A DNA stretch of 13,634 nt from Acidobacteriaceae bacterium (GCA_003156615.1 PMHI01000287.1:131-13764), one strand, 5' to 3'; positions 6,379 to 13,450 are shown, numbered from the stretch's first letter. Notes: a model not told the origin generated them from the sequence alone. Translations and numbers: made by a program.

Positions 6379-7160
6379 AGCCCAGCCTCACGGACGTTCG
6401 GCCAACTTCTGCTGCCCCTAAGCGGGGCGATTTTGTTCCTTGCTGCGCTAATCATTTTCTTTCTCCCTCGACAGGCCAGTACTCCCACGCTTTCAGTACG
6501 CGGCTACATCCCGCCCCCGGCGCAAACCACATTTCGCGCCTCCGGCTTTGACGCGGGGCCAGTCGTCATCTCGCCCGACGGCAAAACGCTCGCCTTCTCC
6601 GCCGTCGATGACAAGGGCCGTACCAACCTCTGGCTCCGCCCGCTCGACGCGCAGCAAGCCACTATGCTTCCCAGCACCGAAGACGCCGCCACCCCGTTCT
6701 GGTCTCCCGACAGCTATTACCTCGCTTTCGTCGCCGACCGAAAACTAAAAACCATCAGCGTCTCGGGAGGAGATGCCCAAACCCTCACCGACAATATTTA
6801 TAGCGTTTATAGTGGATGTGGCGATTGGAGTCCCGCCGGCATCATTCTTTTCTGCAAACAAAACTTCGGGCCGGTCTCGCAGATCGTAGCCTCGGGTGGC
6901 CAAGTGTCACCAGCCACTCGTCTCAACAAGAATGAAACCGCGAACGAAGATCCGTCTTTCCTCCCCGACGGCAAACACTTCCTCTATACCTGCCGTCAGC
7001 TGTCTCGATCATCCCGAATCAAACTGGGAGTGCTTGGCAACCCGAACAAGATGGAATCGACATTGCCCCAGGCGGCCGTGCGGCGTTTGCTTCCGATCAT
7101 CTGCTGTTTGTGCGCGCCGGACAATGTAACGGCAAGAAAGAGGAGTCTGTACCATTTTGA
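6379..7160 (+). pseudogene. PD40/TolB-like beta-propeller sensor fragment, truncated and frameshifted
   Basis: Resembles the extracytoplasmic part of kinase-type or transcription-factor-type proteins with a PD40 propeller. Seen: one membrane helix LLLPLSGAILFLAALIIFFL (about 6400-6460), a proline-rich YIPPPAQTTFRA segment, then PD40 repeats with VISPDGKTLAFSAVDDKG, FWSPDSYYLAFVADRK, DWSPAGIILFC and SFLPDGKHFLY. No kinase or DNA-binding domain precedes it; the upstream sequence is the ClC fragment. Near 7073-7077 the frame shifts. The next expected stretch, AAFASDHLLFVRAGQ, is readable only in the neighbouring frame, which ends at TGA 7158-7160, and similarity ends near 7124. About half of a normal propeller is missing. 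The original frame stays open to 7182 with unrelated sequence. Confidence 0.8.
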
Positions 7161-7532
7161 ACACCTACGCGCGAATTTCTGAGGAGTGTCCGATGGCGAT
7201 TCATAGCGTCGAGCTGTGTGGCTGAAAGGATTCGCGGCGGCAATTGGCGGCGCGGCAATGCCCAAGACGACGCCACGCCCGGGGGAGGCTCTCTCTGAGC
7301 CAGCCCGAAGTGAACAATGCAGACACACAGGCACTTTGTCAGGTGAGCCATCAGGAACGAGCGTGGATTCCCCACCGACACCTGTGCAATAGGGAACAGT
7401 TTTTCTATTAGAGCGCTGTCATATTCGGTTGGGACCCATTGATGTGTACTTTCGCGGAATCCTGCCGACAATGCCATATTGGATCTAAATCGGAAATTCC
7501 GGCTTAAGCCACAAAATGAAGGAGCGCCAATC
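7161..7532. other. Intergenic region with short inverted repeat
   Basis: About 370 bases without a gene I can support; open minus-strand frames here look like chance. The palindrome CGGAA-A-TTCCG at 7491-7501 lies 31 bases before the start of the repeat protein gene and could be an operator. AAGGAG at 7519-7524 is that gene's ribosome binding site, 8 bases before its ATG. No clear -35/-10 pair and no terminator were found. Confidence 0.4.
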
Positions 7533-8099
7533 ATGAATTCAGGAACATCCCGTCGCGTCTTAACAGTTTCTGTTGTTGGCATTTCCCTTTTTTGTTTTGC
7601 TGGCATCCTCAGTGCAACAGGAAAGACCGCCTCGGTCGAAGGCCTTGTCACAAAAGTTGATCGTGCCGCGAAAACCGTGATGGTAAAGGCGTATGACGGA
7701 ACCGAACACACAATGCATCTCGTAGAACGAACCGTGGTGCATGGCGGGAAGGAGACCCACAAGGGAGCTGAGGAGGCCACACGCGATCTTCAGGAAGGGT
7801 CCCGGGTCGTTGTGCACTATACAAAACAGGGCGCAGACGAGACCGCTGAGGAGATCGATCGCATCGGCAAGGATGGACTGAAGACGAGCGAAGGCACCAT
7901 TACCAAGTTTGACCGCGCCGCCCGGACGATGACGATCAAAATTGCCGATGGAACCGAGGAGACCTACCGGTTAACCGAGCATGCAACCGAAGATGCGGGG
8001 AAAGAAACAGAGGACACAGCGAAAAAGTCCGCCCACGCAATCGTCTACTACTCGGAAGAAGCAGGCCACAAGGTCGCCCATTATTTCAAGACCAGCTAA
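7533..8099 (+). CDS. Exported protein with two tandem beta-rich repeats, unknown function
   Basis: 188 residues. Seen: a signal peptide or N-terminal anchor (RRVLTVSVVGISLFCFAGIL, 7-26), then two homologous repeats. Repeat 1 (34-108) reads VEGLVTKVDRAAKTVMVKA-DGTEHT ... GSRVVVHYTKQGADETAEEI; repeat 2 (119-186) reads SEGTITKFDRAARTMTIKI-ADGTEET ... SAHAIVYYSEEAGHKVAHYF. Each looks like a small beta-barrel ('xGxVtkvD..aktv.vk..DGtE'), followed by a Lys/Glu/Thr-rich helix. The frame is open from 7479, but ATG 7533 has AAGGAG 8 bases upstream and begins the signal peptide. I recall similar hypothetical proteins in Acidobacteria but no assigned function. It is the only intact gene between broken ones from 6246 to 8908. 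Confidence 0.85.
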   Translation: MNSGTSRRVLTVSVVGISLFCFAGILSATGKTASVEGLVTKVDRAAKTVMVKAYDGTEHTMHLVERTVVHGGKETHKGAEEATRDLQEGSRVVVHYTKQGADETAEEIDRIGKDGLKTSEGTITKFDRAARTMTIKIADGTEETYRLTEHATEDAGKETEDTAKKSAHAIVYYSEEAGHKVAHYFKTS

Positions 8100-8147
8100 C
8101 TTTGGGAGTCACAACCGGATTCCTCGCTCGGTTTGACTGTGGAGAAT

Positions 8148-8161
8148 GTCTGCAAGCAGAC
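8148..8161. repeat. Short palindrome upstream of rpiB remnant
   Basis: GTCTGC-AA-GCAGAC: 6-base perfect arms with a 2-base centre, 31 bases before the rpiB start. It could be a regulator site of the lost gene; it is not followed by a T run and is too short for a terminator. Confidence 0.35.
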
Positions 8162-8192
8162 GCATAACTTGCTTCGCCGTCAAGGAGAAACC

Positions 8193-8420
8193 ATGATGCG
8201 CGTGGGAATTGCCGCGGACCATGGAGGGTTCGCACTAAAAGGGCAGTTGGCGGAGTTGCTCCGTGGCTCTGGGTATGAGGTCGTGGACTTCGGCGCACAC
8301 CAATTGAACCCCGCAGATGACTACCCCGACTTCATCGTCCCTATGGCCAAGGCCGTGGCCGCGGGGGAGGTTGAACGCGGAGTGGCGCTATGTGGCAGCG
8401 GCGTACCCCGAACGCCCTGA
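8193..8420 (+). pseudogene. rpiB: Ribose-5-phosphate isomerase B, C-terminally truncated
   Basis: Enzyme of the pentose phosphate pathway (ribose-5-P/ribulose-5-P). Seen: start ATG with AAGGAG 5 bases upstream, then RVGIAADHGGFALKGQL (3-19), EVVDFGA (29-35), DDYPDFI (42-48) and the active-site loop ALCGSG (65-70) with catalytic Cys67. Family knowledge: RpiB has about 145-150 residues, and the second half supplies further active-site residues and the dimer partner. Here the reading diverges directly after CGSGV and stops after PRTP, at 75 residues, so the enzyme should be inactive. The break at 8403-8408 abuts an opposite-strand truncated stress gene. The intact ribosome binding site suggests recent loss. 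Confidence 0.9.
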
Positions 8421-8604
8421 GATCACGAACCAAACCCACTTCAAAATCCGTATGTGGGGTACTCATGAGTCCGCTACTCGCCATCTCCCGCGGCTCGCGT
8501 AAAACACGGACGTCCTTCTGAGGGATACCGCTGGCTTTGAGCTCGCGAACAACCTCCTCGACCGAGCCTGGATTCTCAAACAAACCAACTGCAGTTTTTG
8601 CCAT
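8341..8604 (-). pseudogene. General-stress-protein-17M-like gene, C-terminally truncated (copy A)
   Basis: ATG at 8604 has GGAGG (complement of 8610-8614) 5 bases upstream. Residues 1-66 look like a general stress protein of the 17M/'flavin-like inner membrane' type: MAKTAVGLFENPGSVEEVVR, then ELKASGIPQKDVRVL, then STPHTDFEVGLVRDLRAFG (48-66). Family members usually continue with a second alpha/beta segment ending in 'GGVLV(F/V)A'. Here the frame passes at about 8403-8408 into the complement of rpiB and ends 21 residues later at 8341 with a Pro/Arg-rich antisense tail. Probably non-functional, though the start signals are intact. It shares about 100 bases with copy B upstream. Confidence 0.6.
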
Positions 8605-8931
8605 ATTGGCCTCCACCGATTTGATCGTTAACTCGCCCCGGCAATGCCTGCAGCATTGCCTTGTTATTCTACGTCGCCACCGGTCGTCCCTCTGTCGTCG
8701 CTTGGGGTCGCGCAAGTTCTCTGCGCGCTGCGCTTGTCGAGTTCCACCGGAGCGGCTGCAAGTCCGCCTGTCGCCTCCGATAGACCGTCTGATTGCCGAT
8801 AAACTGCTCTCTTGAGCCATCCACAGGGTAACCGCTGTCCTCGAGGTCACGAACGAGCTCATCGGTCGAAGCTGGATTCTCAGACAGACCAGCCGCCCTG
8901 TTTGCCAATATTGGCTTCCATCAACTTAATC
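8528..8931 (-). repeat. Diverged direct repeat of a gene 5' end (two ~100-base copies)
   Basis: Copy A is 8528-8626 and copy B is 8832-8931, same orientation, about 304 bases apart. Each holds, read on the minus strand, a (G)GATxAA... stretch, a GGAGG or GGAAG ribosome binding element, CCAATAT(T)GGCAAA around the start codon, TTTGAGAATCCA or CTGAGAATCCAG, and a codon run ending in CAGCGG. Copy B has an extra T in the start codon (ATATTGG against ATATGG). Roughly two thirds of positions match by eye. Confidence 0.75.
8669..8908 (-). pseudogene. Second, decayed copy of the stress-gene N-terminus (copy B)
   Basis: Reads MANRAAGLSENPASTDELVR then DLEDSGYP in the frame homologous to copy A's MAKTAVGLFENPGSVEEVVR. 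It starts at TTG 8908 because a one-base insertion turned the ATG into ATTG; the ribosome binding site is weakened to GGAAG. After residue 28 or so, the sequence (GSREQFIGNQTVYRRRQADL and on) no longer resembles the family and is Arg-rich. It is likely a relic of a tandem or paralogous gene. No function expected. Confidence 0.55.
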
Positions 8932-9213
8932 TCCCCCACCGGAGCTGCGCGCACGAACAAGCGGGGTGTCACAATCTTCTAGGCTTTCGGACCCGCCATT
9001 TCTTTTCTTCTCGCTTCGGACCAATGGCGGGTCATCCACAACGGCATCCTAAGACACTAAAGGAAAGGCATTCTTTCAATAACGAACACATGCCATTTGG
9101 GTCACTGAGTGGCTGCCGTAAGCGTCCTGACGGGCCTGGTGGGATGACCCTGGCCGGTGGTGTGCTGTACAGTTGAAAGCGGAGATTCCTCAGGACGCAA
9201 AGAGGCGGCAGCA
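8932..9213. other. Intergenic region before the phospholipase gene
   Basis: About 280 bases with no supportable gene. Apart from the inverted repeat at 8990-9033, it must contain the promoter for the plus-strand phospholipase gene, but I cannot point to a convincing -35/-10 pair. Confidence 0.4.
8990..9033. repeat. 11-base perfect inverted repeat (hairpin)
   Basis: GACCCGCCATT (8990-9000) and its exact reverse complement AATGGCGGGTC (9023-9033), with a 22-base pyrimidine-rich spacer. No T run follows either arm, so it is not a standard intrinsic terminator; an operator, RNA hairpin or relic terminal repeat are options. It sits between the decayed stress gene copies and the phospholipase gene. 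Confidence 0.6.
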
Positions 9214-10542
9214 ATGGGTGGAATGCGACGCGGCGGAGGCGGAATGTGTTTCGCGAAAGTTTGCGCGCTAGTGCTGGCACTTTTCTTGTCGTTTGGCTGG
9301 CCGGCTCAGAGCGCAGCCTACGCCGTCCTCGCGCATGAAGCCATAATCGACAGCGCATGGAACACCAACATACGCCCGTTACTGGTGAAGCGTTTTCCCA
9401 ACGCTACGGCGGACGAACTCAAAGAAGCACACGGGTATGCCTATGGCGGTGCCATCATCCAGGACATGGGCTATTATCCGCACGGAAGTCATTTCTTCAG
9501 CGACTTGACACACTATGTGCGGAGCGGAGACTTTATCCTGGCTCTGCTGCGCGATTCCAAGGACCTCGACGGCTACGCATTTGCGGTCGGCGCCCTCTCT
9601 CACTACGCCGCGGACAACGAAGGCCACCTCATGGCCGTGAATCTTTCGGTCCCGCTCCTGTATCCGAAGCTGAAAAGGAAATATGGCGACGTGGTCACAT
9701 ATGAAGAAAGCCCCCTGGCGCACGTGAAGACCGAATTTGGATTCGACGTGCTGGAAGTCGCGCAGGGACGTTATGCTCCCACTAGTTACCATGACTTCAT
9801 CGGCTTTGGGGTTTCAGTTCCTCTGCTGGAACAAGCGTTTCAGGAAACCTACGGTTTGGATCTGAAGAGCGTTCTCTCGGATGAAGACAAGGTGCTCGGT
9901 TCTTACCGTTATGACGTCAGCCAGCTTCTCCCCAAAGCGACCCGCATTGCCTGGAGCTTGAAGAAAGACCAGATCATGAAGGATCAGCCTGGGATCACCA
10001 AAAGGAAGTTTCTTTATAATCTGTCACGCGCGAGTTACCAAAAGAGCTGGGGAAAGGCATATCAGCCGCCCACTTTTGGCGAAAGATTTCTCGCCTTTCT
10101 GGTGAGGATTCTCCCCAAGATAGGTCCGCTTAGAGTGCTGCAACTCCGGACGCCGACGCCCCAGGCGGAACGCATGTTCGAAGCCAGCTTCGACGCGAGT
10201 CTGCAACGTTACCGGAACCTGCTTGACCAGGAAGCCACCGGCCATCTCGACCTGCCCAACGACAATTTTGACACTGGCGGAGTGACGGGTCCCGGCAAAT
10301 ATCGGCTCAACGATGAGACGCAAGCAGAACTGCTCGACGCGCTCGCAAAGCAGAACTTTAATGGTGCTTCGCCGGAGCTTCGGGCCGAACTCCTGGAATT
10401 CCTCGGACATCCGGATGCCCATTACGCGACCAAGCGCAAGCCAAAAGAGTGGGCGAAAGTTCAGGTCGAGCTTGAACAGCTGAGGAGGGCAACTTCGCCG
10501 ATAGCGACTCGCGATGCGGGCGATCCTTACTCGACACAGTAA
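9214..10542 (+). CDS. Exported zinc-dependent phospholipase C-like protein
   Basis: 442 residues. Seen: a signal peptide (hydrophobic CALVLALFLSFGWPAQSAAYA, 17-37), directly followed by AHEAIIDSAW (His41), IIQDMGYYPHGSHFFSDLTH (81-100, Asp84 and His90), ALSHYAADNEGH (127-138) and PLAHVKTEFGFD (167-178). The pattern H130-x3-D134-x3-H138 and H170-x3-E174 fits the trinuclear zinc ligands of the zinc phospholipase C/S1-P1 nuclease fold. The rest (about 200-442) is helical and charged and has no domain I recognise. Start: ATG 9214 has a GAGG about 8 bases upstream; ATG 9223 and 9244 (the latter behind GGAGG) are alternatives, all giving a signal peptide. It is followed after 95 bases by the ClC gene. 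Substrate unknown; a structural homologue without activity is possible. Confidence 0.85.
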   Translation: MGGMRRGGGGMCFAKVCALVLALFLSFGWPAQSAAYAVLAHEAIIDSAWNTNIRPLLVKRFPNATADELKEAHGYAYGGAIIQDMGYYPHGSHFFSDLTHYVRSGDFILALLRDSKDLDGYAFAVGALSHYAADNEGHLMAVNLSVPLLYPKLKRKYGDVVTYEESPLAHVKTEFGFDVLEVAQGRYAPTSYHDFIGFGVSVPLLEQAFQETYGLDLKSVLSDEDKVLGSYRYDVSQLLPKATRIAWSLKKDQIMKDQPGITKRKFLYNLSRASYQKSWGKAYQPPTFGERFLAFLVRILPKIGPLRVLQLRTPTPQAERMFEASFDASLQRYRNLLDQEATGHLDLPNDNFDTGGVTGPGKYRLNDETQAELLDALAKQNFNGASPELRAELLEFLGHPDAHYATKRKPKEWAKVQVELEQLRRATSPIATRDAGDPYSTQ

Positions 10543-10637
10543 CTGGCGAAAATCTCGGACTGCGGCAGCTTTCTGAGCAATATGGTCGTCAGCGGTGTCG
10601 GTCGGTCAATCCGTCAGAATGATGGTACAAACGTATC

Positions 10638-12350
10638 ATGCAGAACGGAGACAAGCCGCGACTCCTTCTAGATTCGGTTGTCCTTGGTGTTATCGGCGGC
10701 CTGAGCGCGCAACTATTCATTTGGATGTTGCGGCTGTCTCAAAGGATTTTCTTGGTTTGGCTCGCCGGTTACAGCCCCCCAGGACTCCCGGAAGAGGGCG
10801 GAGTCCTTCGAGAAGTCATCGGCCCCCATGGATTATGGCTCGTGCCGGTCGCCACAACCTTAGGGGGACTGATATCCGGCGCCCTCGTTTATGGTCTGGC
10901 ACCCGAAACAGAGGGCCATGGCACGGACACCGTCGTAAAAGCGCTTCACTGGACCGGTGGGATCATTCGGGCGCGAGTCGCGCCAGTGAAGATGCTCGCC
11001 TCGGCGATTACCATTGGCTCAGGAGGATCCGCTGGCCGCGAGGGTCCCACAGCTCTGATCGCGGCGGCTTTCGGTTCGGTATACGCGAAGCTGCTCCATC
11101 GGCCCGAGCGAGAGAGACGCTTGCTGGTCTTAATGGGGATGGCGGCTGGGCTTTCCGCTATCTTCCGTTCACCGATTGGGACGGCCATATTCGCCGTCGA
11201 AGTGCTCTATGGCGGCATGGACTTCGAGTCCGAGGCTCTCATTTACTGCATGCTTGCCGCTATTGTGGCATATGCCGTGAACGGGTGGTTCGTCGGTTGG
11301 CAGTCATTGTTCCGGGTTCCATCCCACCCGTATGCCGCGGGAGTTGCAGATTATGGTTGGTACGTTGCGTTAGGGGTGGCAAGCGGCATTGTCGCCGCAA
11401 TTCTGCCTGAGATATTTTATCGTCTAAGAGACGCGTTTGCCGCCTTACGGGTTCCCGCATGGATCAAGCCTGCTATTGGTGGGCTGGGAGTCGGCTTGCT
11501 GGCTTTGCGATTGCCTCAGGTGCTGGGTGGCGGCTACGGCTGGATTCAGGAAGCGATCGACGGTCGCTTGGCCTTGCGTTTACTTCTCGTTCTTCTTGTC
11601 GCCAAGATGCTGGCATTGTCCCTTACCGTCTCCTCCGGTGGTTCCGGTGGTGTGTTTGCCCCAAGCCTGTTCGTCGGTTCGATGCTGGGCGGAGTCTTTG
11701 CAGGCATCTTCCACCATCCTCCAGCGGACTTGGTAATTGTTGGGATGGCAGCGGTTTTCGGTGGTGCTGCACGCGTCCCGATTGCGACGTTGCTGATGGT
11801 TGCGGAGATGACGGGCGGCTACCAGCTTCTCGTTCCCGCTGGACTCGCTGTGATGCTGAGTTTCTTGATTCAAATCAAACTCTCGTCGTTTTTCAAGTAC
11901 GGCAGCCTGTACGAAGCCCAGGTGGCCGCGCGAGCAGATTCACCGGCGCATCGTGCTGAAAACGTCCGGCTTGCACTACGACTGTTGGACCAGGGCAAGA
12001 TCTTGTTACCCCCGCAAGTTACCCATCTTCATCTTGCAGCTCTTTTGCAGTCGGGGCTCGCATTGGATCTTCCGGATGGCTCGCAGTTAACGGTTGGCGC
12101 GCTTCGGCCGGAAAGTCCTTGGGTGGGAAAGGCGATTCAATCCCGCACTCTCAGTGGGCCAATCATCGATGCGAAGATTGTGGCCGTATTGCGGGGCAAG
12201 TCAGTCCTGCTGGCGCGGCCCGAAACCATCTTGCAACCAGGGGACCGGCTTCTACTGATCACTCCGCCGCAGGCTCAGGAGGCGTTGGCACGGCATCTCG
12301 TACCACCTCCCGCGCTAAATTCGCAAACGGATTCGACGGGCGCTTCTTAG
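10638..12350 (+). CDS. ClC-family chloride channel/transporter with C-terminal RCK_C-like domain
   Basis: 570-residue inner-membrane anion channel or H+/Cl- exchanger. Seen: EGHGTDTV (92-99) at the place of the GSGIPE filter, GSGGSAGREGP (127-137) with the gating glutamate Glu135, FRSPIGTAIFAVEVL (176-190), SSGGSGGVFAPSLFVGSMLG, and EMTGGYQLLVPAG with the filter Tyr. The C-terminal roughly 80 residues (LDLPDGSQLTVGAL ... PWVGKAIQ ... VLRGKSVLLARPETILQPGD) resemble a TrkA_C/RCK_C domain instead of the usual CBS pair. At the place of the proton glutamate of E. coli ClcA (Glu203, the second of 'EE'), this protein has Val189. The ATG at 10638 lacks a clear ribosome binding site, but a TGA 21 bases upstream in frame limits the start. 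It may be co-transcribed with the phospholipase gene 95 bases upstream. Confidence 0.95.
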   Translation: MQNGDKPRLLLDSVVLGVIGGLSAQLFIWMLRLSQRIFLVWLAGYSPPGLPEEGGVLREVIGPHGLWLVPVATTLGGLISGALVYGLAPETEGHGTDTVVKALHWTGGIIRARVAPVKMLASAITIGSGGSAGREGPTALIAAAFGSVYAKLLHRPERERRLLVLMGMAAGLSAIFRSPIGTAIFAVEVLYGGMDFESEALIYCMLAAIVAYAVNGWFVGWQSLFRVPSHPYAAGVADYGWYVALGVASGIVAAILPEIFYRLRDAFAALRVPAWIKPAIGGLGVGLLALRLPQVLGGGYGWIQEAIDGRLALRLLLVLLVAKMLALSLTVSSGGSGGVFAPSLFVGSMLGGVFAGIFHHPPADLVIVGMAAVFGGAARVPIATLLMVAEMTGGYQLLVPAGLAVMLSFLIQIKLSSFFKYGSLYEAQVAARADSPAHRAENVRLALRLLDQGKILLPPQVTHLHLAALLQSGLALDLPDGSQLTVGALRPESPWVGKAIQSRTLSGPIIDAKIVAVLRGKSVLLARPETILQPGDRLLLITPPQAQEALARHLVPPPALNSQTDSTGAS

Positions 12351-12617
12351 CAGCCCCTAGCAGAAGCCATGTGCTGCCTCTAGCCGATGCTCGTCCGCAC
12401 GCCTCTCCTCCCCTGCGACTTCATTGCTTGGCTGTGACTTACCGGAGTGGGATGCCGAGACGCTCCTCCGATGGCTCTCGTTTTGGGTTGTTCAGGCTGG
12501 CTCGATTCGGGTTGACGCAACGTCCTCGTGGTCGTTCAAATACTGTTCCGGACCTCTCGTCCTCTGGCACGGAATGCGCGTCGAGAAGAAACGTCACCGC
12601 TCCGTCTATAACAGAAG

Positions 12618-13348
12618 TCAACCGGGGAAGGAATGGCAGGATAAGCAGAGGGACGTTGTGCTTTTGTATTTCGCCAGGATGAGGTTGAAAACGGTGGCGT
12701 GGTGAGGCTCGTGGCAGGTGAGGCAGGTGATGGGAGGGGCGTCCTTACCAAGGGCGACATTGGCGCCAGAGACCGGATGTCCTTCGACGGGGTGGTTGAG
12801 CTTGTGGGCGTTGTCGAGGTTAAGGTAGGAGCAAGAATCCATTTCCTTGAACGGGATTGCGGTGCCCCAAGAAAGAGTGAGTGTGTTCGCCTTGCGATTC
12901 ACTTTCATGAGGCCGCGGACGTGGCAAGCCATGGAGACGTCCTGCGGAGAGGCGTAGAGATCGGCTGGGAAATTACTGGCGTGGGGAGAGTGGCAGAAAA
13001 CGCAGTTGCCCTCTTTGTAAGGAGGATGCTGGATGGTGTCAGTGGACACTGTTGGCAGGTAAAGCAGAGTTGATTGCTAGGAGAGGTAAGAGTAATGTCG
13101 GCGGCGCCTTTCACGTTGGCGACCGCGTGGCAGGTGGTGCAGCCCATGGAGATAGCGGTGTGGACGTCCTTCCCTGCGGCCTTGTCGTTGTGGCACTCGA
13201 GACATTTGGAGGGATCTTCATTGGCGGGGAGAAGGACGGGATGCTGGTGAAGGTCGGCGCGAGCAGGAGAAGCGAAAAGCAGCAAGACGAGAGCAATCAA
13301 GAGTGTGGGGAGAAGAACGAAGCAATGGCGCGCGTGAGAGAAAGGCAT
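12618..13348 (-). pseudogene. Multiheme doubled-CxxCH cytochrome c, frameshifted
   Basis: Periplasmic electron-transfer type cytochrome. Frame 1 (13348-about 13055): signal peptide LLPTLLIALVLLLFASPARA, then heme motifs CLECH (49-53), CTTCH (70-74) and CFTCQ (95-99). Frame 2 (about 13052-12618) carries on with CVFCH, SMACH, CLTCH and CLSCH, plus KLNHPVEGHPVSG, a His-bearing segment typical of the family. One missing base at 13052-13054 would turn CFTCQ into CFTCH and join both frames, giving about 243 residues and seven heme sites. The fifth motif has Ser for the first Cys (codon 12933-12935, TCC for TGC). The start ATG follows the preceding minus-strand stop by 3 bases, without a good ribosome binding site. 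It may be a real pseudogene or a sequencing error. Confidence 0.85.
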
Positions 13349-13351
13349 GGG

Positions 13352-13450
13352 TCACCATTTGCCGAGAGCGAGGATTTTGTTTGCCGATTTCTTGCATTCC
13401 AGCACGTCCTCGTTATTGTCGGTGCAAAGAACTGCTGCGCTTCCTGCCTC
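13352..13450 (-). other. Possible C-terminal end of an unknown upstream gene
   Basis: Minus-strand frame ending DNNEDVLECKKSANKILALGKW with TGA at 13354-13352, 3 bases before the cytochrome ATG, as in an operon. The same frame stays open to 13579, but from 13451 on it is antisense to a recognisable plus-strand TPR fragment, so only the last 30 or so residues could be genuine. It could also be chance. No domain recognised. Confidence 0.25.

Noticed and set aside
7097..7780. 227-codon minus-strand open frame
   Set aside because: It crosses the intergenic region into the antisense of the twin-repeat gene and has no recognisable motif or ribosome binding site.
10595..11410. 271-codon plus-strand open frame
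   Set aside because: It overlaps the ClC gene in another frame; composition is Arg/Gly-rich and only the ClC frame shows conserved motifs.
12351..12617. Possible coding between ClC and cytochrome (frames at 12119-12682, 12424-12705 plus and 12439-12621 minus)
   Set aside because: The frames run into neighbouring genes and show no domain, start signal or consistent coding character; I see nothing supportable here.
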